Assembly (NCBI GenBank): GCA_024645065.1
Contig: JAHEGP010000173.1
Span: 1 to 6,885 of the forward strand
DNA from: Cellvibrionales bacterium
Lineage (GTDB): Bacteria > Pseudomonadota > Gammaproteobacteria > Pseudomonadales > JAHEGP01
Length of the DNA stretch: 6,885 nucleotides
Direction of reading: 5' to 3'
This document shows, piece after piece, positions 1-5,609 of the stretch; position 1 is the stretch's first letter; each line of letters starts with the position of its first letter. The notes beneath the pieces are model-generated. The model saw only the letters and a program-made list of their open reading frames with translations. It searched no databases and had not been told where the DNA came from. The position numbers and the translations under genes are program-made.

Positions 1-274
1 TGGGATGATCAGGAATGTCACCGGCAAAATGGTGATCGACATACAGGCACCGAACCTCTGCCTGCAGAGCCTGGATGAGCGCCTCCCGGTTCTTGTCGAG
101 TGATATATCGAGAACGGTAATTACATCTCCTGCTTCAATTGCTGCACTGCTCAGCAGTGCGATATCGCGCTTGACTCCAGTAACCAGGCGACTGTCCCTG
201 GGCTCTGCGAGGCGCAGCTGGACCAGGGCACAGATACCATCGGCATCGCCATTAAAAATATCGATAAAAGCCAT
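1..274 (-). CDS. DHH-family phosphoesterase, N-terminal part (runs off left edge)
   Basis: The first 91 codons of a protein whose 3' end lies outside the window. It begins MAFIDIFNGDADGICALVQL and carries the early metal-binding signature of the DHH phosphoesterase superfamily: an N-terminal aspartate motif (D10-A-D12-G), a second aspartate in VLDIS (D56) and the namesake D80-H81-H82. Members are Mn-dependent hydrolases of phosphodiester or pyrophosphate bonds, such as RecJ, NrnA and exopolyphosphatases. This subgroup with FNGDADGICAL is, to my knowledge, uncharacterised, so the substrate is unknown. The ATG at 274-272 is preceded by GAGGA nine bases upstream. The gene lies past the terminator of the ComEA-like gene and so should have its own promoter, but I see no convincing -35/-10 pair in the 80 bases available. 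Family assignment is firm; function is not. Confidence 0.85.
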   Translation of the reverse strand, partial: MAFIDIFNGDADGICALVQLRLAEPRDSRLVTGVKRDIALLSSAAIEAGDVITVLDISLDKNREALIQALQAEVRCLYVDHHFAGDIPDHP

Positions 275-355
275 CCGGTTTATCCTCAATTGATTAGGTC
301 AAGGATACCATAGGGCACCGGGCTAAAGGTCAGTGCATGAAGCGCCATAGTTGGC

Positions 356-384
356 AAAACTGCAGCGGGGGCGATGCCCCCGCT
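356..384 (-). terminator. Intrinsic terminator after the ComEA-like gene
   Basis: A perfect 9-bp inverted repeat, AGCGGGGGC (364-372) and GCCCCCGCT (376-384), with a 3-base loop, starts seven bases beyond the stop codon of the ComEA-like gene. On the minus strand it is followed by GCAG and a short TTTT run (359-356). The stem is very GC-rich but the T-tract is short and displaced, so termination may be incomplete. It separates the lapA-pyrF-comEA unit from the DHH gene. Confidence 0.7.
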
Positions 385-391
385 GAGTGGT

Positions 392-691
392 CTATTTTAC
401 CTGGATTCGCTCCAGGTTTTTCTCTACCGTGGATTGGCCAACACCCTTGACCCTGGCCAGGTCCGCCGGCTTTTCGAAGGGCCCGTGGGTTTTTCGGTAT
501 TCAACGATATCCAGCGCGCGGGCCTCGCCAATGCCACTGAGGGCATCAGCCAGGGTTTGGGCGTTGGCGGTATTGATATTGACCGGTGCCACATGCGCGC
601 CCTCTGCCAGCGCGGGCAGTGGCGTCGAGAGCGCAAAGACTATGCCGATGGCCGGCAACAGGCGCGAGAGATAAGAGTTGGGATGAGACAT
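392..691 (-). CDS. comEA: ComEA-like secreted helix-hairpin-helix DNA-binding protein
   Basis: A 99-residue protein with an N-terminal signal peptide: hydrophobic residues 11-28 and a likely signal peptidase I site after ALA (residues 27-29). The mature part is a single ComEA-type domain, with VNINTAN (37-43) followed by two helix-hairpin-helix motifs, around LSGIGEARA (51-59) and VKGVGQSTV (81-89). In competent gammaproteobacteria short periplasmic ComEA proteins bind incoming dsDNA and help pull it through the secretin pore. Many non-competent species carry such proteins without known function, so a role in DNA uptake is inference. The start at 691 is chosen because AAGGAG lies seven bases upstream and the signal peptide follows directly. 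An in-frame start at 736 would add 15 polar residues ahead of the signal peptide. It follows pyrF by 76 bp on the same strand and is probably the last gene of that operon. Confidence 0.85.
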   Translation of the reverse strand: MSHPNSYLSRLLPAIGIVFALSTPLPALAEGAHVAPVNINTANAQTLADALSGIGEARALDIVEYRKTHGPFEKPADLARVKGVGQSTVEKNLERIQVK

Positions 692-720
692 GACGAAGCT
701 CCTTTTCGTGTGTGGGTTAA

Positions 721-735
721 TGCACTTCCTGTGCA
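721..735 (-). promoter_or_regulatory. Palindromic hairpin in the ComEA-like gene leader
   Basis: TGCAC and GTGCA flank a 5-base spacer that reads AGGAA on the minus strand, giving a small hairpin with GGA in the loop, 29 bases before the start codon. It lies just downstream of a -10-like TATATT. The core GCACAGGAAGTGC differs at one base from GCACAGGATGTGC in two of the 67-bp repeats near 3330 and 3400. It could be an RNA-level site, an operator, or chance; the short stem limits confidence. Confidence 0.35.
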
Positions 736-742
736 CGCATTC

Positions 743-748
743 AATATA
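743..748 (-). promoter_or_regulatory. Possible -10 element for the ComEA-like gene
   Basis: TATATT on the minus strand matches five of six bases of the sigma70 -10 consensus and sits in the pyrF-comEA gap. No hexamer 16-18 bases upstream resembles TTGACA and there is no TG extension, so this is a weak call. Read-through from pyrF may be enough to express the gene. Confidence 0.22.
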
Positions 749-767
749 ATGGATCGCTGGGCATAAA

Positions 768-1463
768 CTACAGTCGTAATTGCGTAATTATTGCAGCCAG
801 TGCTGCAGCCGGCTCATCACTGCGGGTAATGGGACGACCGATAACCAGGTAGTTGCTGCCACTGGCCATGGCCTCAGCGGGGGTTAACACGCGGCGTTGG
901 TCGTCAGTGCTTGCATCTGCGGGGCGAATACCGGGAGTCACCAGCACAAAATCGTCCCCTAGCTCGGCCCGCAGCATCTGGCATTCGTGCGCCGAACAAA
1001 CCACACCATCCATCCCGGCATCCCGGCTCAAGCGCGCCAGTCGAACCACCTGCAGCTTCGGATCCAACCCCACCCCTACCTGCGCCAGGTCTGCCGCCGC
1101 CATACTGGTGAGAACGGTCACCGCGATCAGTAATGGCCGCGAGGACAGGCCTGTCAGGCTATCGCGAGCGGCGGCCATCATACGCTCACCCCCGCTGGCA
1201 TGGACATTTACCATCCAGACACCGAGGTTTGCCGCGGCACGCACCGCCCCCGCCACGGTGTTGGGGATATCATGGAACTTGAGATCAAGAAACACTTCGT
1301 AGCCAAGACCGGCCAATTGCTCGAGCAGCGAGGGCCCGGCCGCGGTGAATAATTCCTTGCCGACTTTCACTCGACAAAGCTCCGGCGACAGACGTCGAGC
1401 CATACCGATGGCGGACGCGTGATCGGGGTAATCGAGAGCGACAATTATAGGAGAGCGAGTCAT
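768..1463 (-). CDS. pyrF: Orotidine 5'-phosphate decarboxylase
   Basis: A 231-residue enzyme of the last step of de novo pyrimidine synthesis, converting OMP to UMP and CO2 in the cytoplasm without a cofactor. The family signature is complete: ALD (residues 9-11), VKVGKE (32-37) with catalytic Lys33, and FLDLKFHDIPNT (58-69) with the Asp60-Lys62-Asp65 part of the catalytic tetrad. VNVHASGG (85-92), TPGIR (176-180) and the phosphate-binding GRP with Arg210 follow. Length and order match the bacterial group-I enzymes; E. coli PyrF has a short N-terminal extension missing here. The ATG is preceded by AAGGA at rather close spacing. It lies 56 bp after lapB, a gap holding only a 5-bp hairpin without a T-tract, so it is probably co-transcribed with lapAB, as in E. 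coli. Confidence 0.98.
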   Translation of the reverse strand: MTRSPIIVALDYPDHASAIGMARRLSPELCRVKVGKELFTAAGPSLLEQLAGLGYEVFLDLKFHDIPNTVAGAVRAAANLGVWMVNVHASGGERMMAAARDSLTGLSSRPLLIAVTVLTSMAAADLAQVGVGLDPKLQVVRLARLSRDAGMDGVVCSAHECQMLRAELGDDFVLVTPGIRPADASTDDQRRVLTPAEAMASGSNYLVIGRPITRSDEPAAALAAIITQLRL

Positions 1464-1519
1464 TTTCCTTGTCCATTTATCGAGTCAGTCAAGCATCCGC
1501 CTGGCGCTGGCGGTTAGCG

Positions 1520-2719
1520 TCAATCGCCATCGATACCGAGTATTGGCGCTACGCTGCCCCAGCTTTTACAGTTGGGACATTGCCAGTGTAATTGCCGACC
1601 GGAAAAGCCACAGTTATCGCAGCGAAAAGCCGGTTTGTGTTCGCGCGCCTGCCGGGCTACGTCTTGCAGCCCCAGCAAATTGCGCCGCGCGTCGTCAATC
1701 GAGGACTCGAGGCTGATTTCGAGCAGTCTTTTCATGCCAAGAAGTGTTGGATGCTGCTGCAACTCGCTGGCCAGCAATTGCCCGGCCCTGTCTACATCGC
1801 CCTGCTCGTAAAGAGCGTCTACCAGGAAGAGCACGACCGCAGTAGACTTGCGGTGCGCCAGAAAATTTTCCAGAAAGCGATGCAAGCCCGGCATATCTGC
1901 GGCGCTACTGTAGCTGCTCTTCAGCGCGGGAAGGATCACGGCGATAAAAGACGGATTTCTTTCGGCGATACCCTCCAGAACCTGAATCGCCCGCCGCGGT
2001 TGGTTCTGGTGCTCGAGGATTTCGGCCTCCAGCAAGCACGCTCGGACACATTGGGGATCAAATTTCTGTGCCTTTTTGATTTGCCGCGTAGCCTCGCCGC
2101 TATCGCCGGCTTTAAGCGCTTCACTGGCAAGCTCACAGCAGTAGTGAGCAAGGCGACCCGCCATGGCATGCTGGCCATGACCATGGGGTGACCCAATGCG
2201 TCGCTTTGACAGAATTTGCTCACCGCTGGCAACCGCCTGCTGCCAATCCTTCTCCTCATCGTAGATGTCGGTGAGTAACACCAGGGCTTTAGTGCGCAGC
2301 GCCGGTGACTGCTGCATAAGATCTTTCAGCAGAGATTCTGCCCGATCCAGTACTCCCGCCTTGTGATAATCCCTGGCGAGTTCAAGGTGTGCAGTATCTT
2401 GCTGGTCCCTGGTCAACCCCGGGTGATCCAGCAAATTCAGGTGAATACGAATGGCCTTGTCGACTTCTCCGCGACTGCGCATAAGATTACCCAGCGCAAT
2501 ATGGGTATCGAGGGTAGCATCATTGACATCGAGTGCCTCGACAAAGGACTCGATGCCCTGATCTGTTTTTTCACTGAGCAGGTAGTTCAGGCCTTTGTAG
2601 ACTGCCGGCGGGACATTGTCGAAAGTCTGATGTTGCCCTTTTAAACCGGTGAACCGTCCAAGCAACCAACCAATGCCGACAGCAATAAATACCAGTACAA
2701 AGAAACCAGTATCTGACAC
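1520..2719 (-). CDS. lapB: LapB, TPR and rubredoxin-type regulator of LPS assembly
   Basis: A 399-residue inner-membrane-anchored protein (YciM in older naming; 389 residues in E. coli). An N-terminal membrane segment (about residues 5-21) is followed by a charged linker and an array of tetratricopeptide repeats (roughly 38-355), with helices such as YKGLNYLLSEKTDQGIESF and HLELARDYHKAGVLDRAESL. The C terminus is a metal-binding rubredoxin-type domain with C367-x2-C370 and C381-x2-C384. In E. coli LapB brings LpxC to FtsH for degradation and is itself controlled by PbgA/YejM, so it sets the rate of lipid A synthesis. That role is transferred by family. The start is GTG at 2719, six bases after the lapA stop codon; its ribosome binding site (AGGGAATAGG) lies over the lapA stop, suggesting translational coupling. 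Confidence 0.97.
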   Translation of the reverse strand: MSDTGFFVLVFIAVGIGWLLGRFTGLKGQHQTFDNVPPAVYKGLNYLLSEKTDQGIESFVEALDVNDATLDTHIALGNLMRSRGEVDKAIRIHLNLLDHPGLTRDQQDTAHLELARDYHKAGVLDRAESLLKDLMQQSPALRTKALVLLTDIYDEEKDWQQAVASGEQILSKRRIGSPHGHGQHAMAGRLAHYCCELASEALKAGDSGEATRQIKKAQKFDPQCVRACLLEAEILEHQNQPRRAIQVLEGIAERNPSFIAVILPALKSSYSSAADMPGLHRFLENFLAHRKSTAVVLFLVDALYEQGDVDRAGQLLASELQQHPTLLGMKRLLEISLESSIDDARRNLLGLQDVARQAREHKPAFRCDNCGFSGRQLHWQCPNCKSWGSVAPILGIDGD

Positions 2720-2725
2720 GTATAC

Positions 2726-3022
2726 CTATTCCCTGGCAGCAGCTGCCTGTATCTGCTCAATTTCCTGCTCGTAATGCTTGATCTTCCGGGCACTGCGAGC
2801 CTGGCCCGACTTCAGCTTGACAAATACCCCCATCCCCGCCAACAAGCCTAGAATACCCCCCAGTGCAAAGGCGCCAATCAACCAGGTAGCGACACTGGCC
2901 GTCACTTCAAAAGCCAGGAAATCAACTTTCATGGCCGTCGCGTTGGCCAGCGCAAATACGACACCAAAGACAAGCAGCGCCAGCACCAGCAAAACAGTGA
3001 GGAAGCTCGTAATGAATTTCAT
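2726..3022 (-). CDS. lapA: LapA, small inner-membrane LPS assembly protein
   Basis: A 98-residue protein of the LapA (YciS, DUF1049) family. It has two membrane segments (about residues 4-24 and 44-67) joined by the short periplasmic stretch ANATAMKVDFLAFEV, then a cytoplasmic charged tail likely to form a coiled coil (about 75-96, KIKHYEQEIEQIQAA). In E. coli LapA works with LapB at the inner membrane, near the LPS export machinery. The ATG at 3022 is chosen because GGAG lies five bases upstream and residue 1 starts the first membrane segment. The reading frame stays open to a TTG at 3091, but that would place 23 non-hydrophobic residues in front and has no ribosome binding site. It is the first gene of the lapA-lapB-pyrF cluster. 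Confidence 0.93.
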   Translation of the reverse strand: MKFITSFLTVLLVLALLVFGVVFALANATAMKVDFLAFEVTASVATWLIGAFALGGILGLLAGMGVFVKLKSGQARSARKIKHYEQEIEQIQAAAARE

Positions 3023-3110
3023 GAGATCTCCGAATCCGAATAAAGGTGGTGGAACAACAAATCGCCCTGAATCAAGCCTGGTCTCCAGCAACCATGCATC
3101 CAGCGCTGCA

Positions 3111-3119
3111 ATAGTACCA
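3111..3119 (-). promoter_or_regulatory. Possible extended -10 promoter for lapA
   Basis: On the minus strand TGGTACTAT gives an extended -10 (TG-n-TACTAT, four of six matches in the hexamer) about 90 bases before the lapA start. No good -35 lies 16-18 bases upstream, which an extended -10 can tolerate. It is the best candidate downstream of the ihfB terminator, where the lapA operon needs a promoter, but the call is weak. Confidence 0.3.
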
Positions 3120-3223
3120 AATCTTCCACAGGTTTATTACGCTAATGGTCTTTAATCCCGCGCCCTGGCATTGCTCCAGCCCTGCTGCGGCTTGCATCCG
3201 CCAGTGCAGCTTCCCTGTGGCGC

Positions 3224-3410
3224 GTCCTGCGCCTTTGCACGGCGAGGGTGCCCGACATACCGCACGTCCTGTGCATCGTCGCCGCGGCCCGTCCTGCGCC
3301 TTTGCCCCCAGAGGGTGCGCGACATACCGCACATCCTGTGCATCGTCGCAGCGGCGCGTCCTGCGCCTTTGCACCCAGAGGGTGCGCGACATACCGCACA
3401 TCCTGTGCAT
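3224..3410. repeat. Three tandem 67-bp GC-rich hairpin repeats
   Basis: Units begin with GTCCTGCGCCTTTGC at 3224, 3291 and 3358, an exact 67-bp period. Units 2 and 3 differ at one of 53 comparable positions; unit 1 differs from unit 2 at eight of 67. Unit 3 stops at 3410, where the ihfB terminator A-run begins. Each unit, with the few bases before it, can form three small hairpins. Type C is GGCGC/GCGCC (3219-3233, 3286-3300 with one mismatch, 3353-3367). Type B is GCACCC/GGGTGC (perfect at 3371-3385, one mismatch at 3304-3318, degraded in unit 1). Type A is GCACA/TGTGC (3329-3341 and 3396-3408; a 4-bp form at 3262-3274). On the minus strand the loops of A and C contain GGA. The period is not a multiple of three, which argues against a repeat protein. 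Copy number in the genome cannot be judged here. Confidence 0.93.
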
Positions 3411-3445
3411 AAAAAAAGCGGCATGGTTTGTGGCCATACCGCTTT
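3411..3445 (-). terminator. Intrinsic terminator of ihfB
   Basis: On the minus strand AAAGCGGTATGG (3445-3434) pairs with CCATGCCGCTTT (3426-3415), giving a 12-bp stem with one G-T wobble and a 7-base loop. The run of seven T's (3417-3411) overlaps the foot of the stem. It starts 27 bases after the ihfB stop codon. This is a textbook Rho-independent terminator and implies that little ihfB transcription reaches the repeats or lapA. Confidence 0.93.
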
Positions 3446-3472
3446 GCGACTGCTGTTCTCCAGCGCTGTATG

Positions 3473-3784
3473 TTAATCCGGCGGCGGTGGATTTTGCGTC
3501 CGCCCCCGGTCATTCACCCGCTCTCTCATGTCCTTGCCAGGCTTGAAGTGTGGTACGTACTTTCCTGCCAGTTGCACAGCTTCACCCGTCTTGGGATTTC
3601 GCCCCCTGCGTGGTGCGCGATAATGTAACGAAAAGCTGCCGAATCCGCGAATCTCTATGCGCTCGCCCGCAGCCAGGGATTGGGCCATGTAGTCGAGGAT
3701 TTTCTTGACCGCCAATTCGACGTCTTTCAGTGGCAGTTGCGTCTGCTTGGCCGCAATCCTCTCGATCAATTCTGACTTTGTCAT
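3473..3784 (-). CDS. ihfB: Integration host factor beta subunit
   Basis: A 103-residue DNA-bending protein that pairs with IhfA to make sharp bends at specific sites, serving recombination, replication and sigma54-dependent transcription. The HU/IHF fold is complete: helical dimerisation part MTKSELIERIAAKQ (1-14), the core ERIEIRGFGSFSLHYR (41-56) and the DNA-intercalating arm GRNPKTG (61-67) with Pro64. GKYVPHFKPGK (74-84) then follows, almost as in E. coli. The ATG at 3784 is chosen because GGAG lies five bases upstream; an in-frame GTG two codons earlier overlaps that ribosome binding site. The protein is about nine residues longer than E. coli IhfB (94), with a polar, proline-rich tail ending NPPPPD. 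It follows rpsA, as in many gammaproteobacteria, but has its own promoter and terminator. Confidence 0.98.
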   Translation of the reverse strand: MTKSELIERIAAKQTQLPLKDVELAVKKILDYMAQSLAAGERIEIRGFGSFSLHYRAPRRGRNPKTGEAVQLAGKYVPHFKPGKDMRERVNDRGRTQNPPPPD

Positions 3785-3841
3785 TGCCACTCCGCCATAC
3801 GCAGCGCTTGAAACAGGTCAAACCCCGCGAAACTTTACGAC

Positions 3842-3870
3842 ATAATAGCAAAAAGGCGCCCAACTACCAA
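3842..3870 (-). promoter_or_regulatory. ihfB promoter, overlapping the rpsA terminator
   Basis: On the minus strand TTGGTA (3870-3865, four of six matches) and TATTAT (3847-3842, five of six) are separated by exactly 17 bases, and TGC before the -10 makes it an extended -10. The -35 lies in the loop-proximal part of the rpsA terminator hairpin, and the spacer contains its right arm and T-tract. The predicted start, near 3835, would give an ihfB leader of about 50 bases. Confidence 0.65.
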
Positions 3871-3885
3871 AGTAGTTGCGGCGCC
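3850..3885 (-). terminator. Intrinsic terminator of rpsA
   Basis: On the minus strand GGCGCC-G-CAACTAC (3885-3872) pairs with GTAGTTG-GGCGCC (3867-3855), giving a 13-bp stem with one bulged G and a TTTG loop. Five T's (3854-3850) follow. It starts 38 bases after the rpsA stop codon and should end most rpsA transcripts before ihfB. Confidence 0.9.
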
Positions 3886-3923
3886 AATCGAGCTGCCATC
3901 AGTGTACCGGAAGTCCTGCGATA

Positions 3924-5609
3924 TCAGCCTTCCTGGTCCCGGTTTTCCATCTCCGCCTTGATCAGGTCGCCGAGCGTGGCCGGCGCCACCTTGTCCTCGC
4001 GCTTCCGCAAAGTCTGGATCGCCTCTTTCTCGTCGGCTACGTCTTTCGCCTTGATAGACAGGTTCATGGTGCGGTTTTTACGATCGACATTGATAATCTT
4101 GACTTCAACCTCATCGCCTTCCTTAAGCACGTTACGAGCATCTTCAACCTTGTCGCGGCTGATTTCCGAAGCCTTGAGGACGCCCTCGACCTCGTCGCTG
4201 AGGGTCACAATCGCCGCTTTTGCATCCAGCTCCCTGACGGTGCCTTTGACAATCGCGCCCTTGTCATTCTCGGCAATGTAATCCGAGAAAGGATCGCTAT
4301 CCAGCTGCTTTATGCCCAGTGAAATGCGCTCTCGCTCGGGGTCGATAGCGAGAATGACGGTTTCGATTTCGTCGCCCTTCTTGTAACTACGAACCGCTTC
4401 TTCACCACTTTCCTGCCAGGAGATATCTGACAGGTGGACCAGGCCATCGATGTTGCCGTCGAGGCCAATAAAGATACCGAAATCGGTGATCGACTTGATG
4501 ACTCCCTTGACCTTATCGCCTTTGGCATTGGTCTGGCCGAAGGTATCCCAGGGGTTATCCATGCATTGCTTGATACCGAGTGAAATACGCCGACGCTCTT
4601 CGTCGATATCCAGCACCATAACCTCGACTTCTTCACCAACCTGGATCACCTTGGAGGGGTGGATGTTCTTGTTGGTCCAGTCCATCTCTGAAACGTGCAC
4701 CAGGCCTTCGACGCCCTCTTCAATTTCCGCAAAACAGCCATAGTCCGTCAGGTTGGTCACAACGGCCTTGATACGGCTACCTTCAGGGTAGCGATTCTTG
4801 ATCTCAACCCAGGGATCTTCACCCAGTTGTTTCAAGCCCAGAGACACGCGATTGCGCTCCCGATCGAACTTCAGTACCCGCACATCGATCTCATCACCGA
4901 CATTGACGATTTCGCTGGGATGCTTGATTCGCTTCCAGGCCATGTCGGTAATGTGCAACAGGCCGTCAACGCCGCCCAGGTCCACGAAGGCACCGTAATC
5001 TGTCAGGTTTTTGACGATGCCCTTAACCACGACACCTTCGGCGAGATTCGCCAGTAATTGTTCACGTTCTGCACTGTTGGCTTTCTCGAGGACCGCGCGA
5101 CGGCTTACAACCACGTTGTTGCGCTTGCGATCCAGCTTGATCACCTTGAAGTCGAGCTCTTTACCTTCGAGGTGGGTCGTCTCACGAACCGGTCGCACAT
5201 CAACCAGCGAGCCGGGCAGAAAGGCACGAATGGTATTGACATCAACGGTGAAGCCACCTTTTACCTTGCCACTGATAATGCCCTTGACCACTTCGTCGGC
5301 TTCGTGGGCCTTTTCCAGCTCAATCCAGGATTCGGCGCGCTTGGCCTTCTCGCGTGAGAGCCGGGTCTCACCGAAACCGTCCTCCACCGCCTCCAGGGCT
5401 ACCTGGACCTCGTCTCCGATGTTGATATCCGATTCGCCGGCCTCGTTTTCAAATTGGTCCCGGGGTATCACGCCCTCGGATTTAAGGCCCGCATGGACAG
5501 TAACCCAATCGTCATCGACGTCTACCACGATGCCGGTGACGATGGATCCCGGCTTCATATCAATTGTTTTCAGACTCTCTTCAAATAGATCAGCAAAGCT
5601 TTCGCTCAT
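3924..5609 (-). CDS. rpsA: 30S ribosomal protein S1
   Basis: A 561-residue protein collinear with E. coli S1 (557 residues). It captures mRNA on the 30S subunit and helps unwind structured leaders. Six S1/OB-fold domains can be followed, at roughly 21-87, 105-171, 192-260, 277-347, 364-434 and 451-520. The RNA-binding ones carry motifs such as LTDYGAFVDLGGVDGLLH and ITDFGIFIGLDGNIDGLVH, and domains 3-5 end in variants of RISLGIKQ. The N terminus MSESFADLFEESL is the segment that docks S1 to the ribosome through S2. The ATG at 5609 has only AAAGG 11 bases upstream, a longer spacing than usual, and is preceded by a structured leader. The short acidic C-terminal tail (ENRDQEG) is unremarkable. 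It lies between cmk and ihfB, the usual gammaproteobacterial order. Confidence 0.99.
   Translation of the reverse strand: MSESFADLFEESLKTIDMKPGSIVTGIVVDVDDDWVTVHAGLKSEGVIPRDQFENEAGESDINIGDEVQVALEAVEDGFGETRLSREKAKRAESWIELEKAHEADEVVKGIISGKVKGGFTVDVNTIRAFLPGSLVDVRPVRETTHLEGKELDFKVIKLDRKRNNVVVSRRAVLEKANSAEREQLLANLAEGVVVKGIVKNLTDYGAFVDLGGVDGLLHITDMAWKRIKHPSEIVNVGDEIDVRVLKFDRERNRVSLGLKQLGEDPWVEIKNRYPEGSRIKAVVTNLTDYGCFAEIEEGVEGLVHVSEMDWTNKNIHPSKVIQVGEEVEVMVLDIDEERRRISLGIKQCMDNPWDTFGQTNAKGDKVKGVIKSITDFGIFIGLDGNIDGLVHLSDISWQESGEEAVRSYKKGDEIETVILAIDPERERISLGIKQLDSDPFSDYIAENDKGAIVKGTVRELDAKAAIVTLSDEVEGVLKASEISRDKVEDARNVLKEGDEVEVKIINVDRKNRTMNLSIKAKDVADEKEAIQTLRKREDKVAPATLGDLIKAEMENRDQEG

Larger units (their letters stand above)
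3023..3472. other. 450-bp intergenic region between ihfB and lapA
   Basis: This is the only long gene-free stretch. In minus-strand order it holds 27 bases after the ihfB stop, the ihfB terminator, three tandem 67-bp repeats and a 100-base tail. The tail includes an imperfect hairpin (GCTTGCA 3190-3196 with TGCAGC 3205-3210), followed by a candidate lapA promoter and an 85-base lapA leader. Reading frames stay open across the repeats in several frames on both strands, with no ribosome binding sites or recognisable products, so I do not call a gene. Confidence 0.75.

Noticed and set aside
692..736. Upstream start at 736 for the ComEA-like gene
   Set aside because: It would add 15 polar residues before a signal peptide, whereas the ATG at 691 has AAGGAG at ideal spacing.
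374..766. 130-codon plus-strand frame opposite the ComEA-like gene
   Set aside because: It starts within the terminator palindrome, has no ribosome binding site, and the opposite strand encodes a recognisable signal peptide plus helix-hairpin-helix protein.
1477..1505. Hairpin CCGCC/GGCGG between lapB and pyrF as a terminator or attenuator
   Set aside because: The stem is only 5 bp with no T-tract, and there is no leader peptide, so it is probably not a transcription signal.
1592..2191. 199-codon plus-strand frame antisense to lapB
   Set aside because: It lies wholly within lapB, which has clear TPR and rubredoxin-type features; there is no sign of independent coding.
3219..3410. CRISPR array or integron attC sites
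   Set aside because: Units are directly adjacent with no unique spacers, and no GTTRRRY/RYYYAAC core sites or cas/integrase genes are present.
3072..3546. Overlapping open frames of 90-133 codons on both strands across the repeats, with Arg/Cys/Ala-rich peptides
   Set aside because: They arise because the GC-rich 67-bp unit contains few stop codons. The period shifts frame at each unit, there are no ribosome binding sites, the frames overlap each other and ihfB or its terminator, and no known domain appears.
3796..3825. TTGACC near 3819 as a -35 for a second ihfB promoter
   Set aside because: The only hexamer at suitable spacing (TATGGC) is a poor -10 and lies so near the start codon that the transcript would lack a ribosome binding site.
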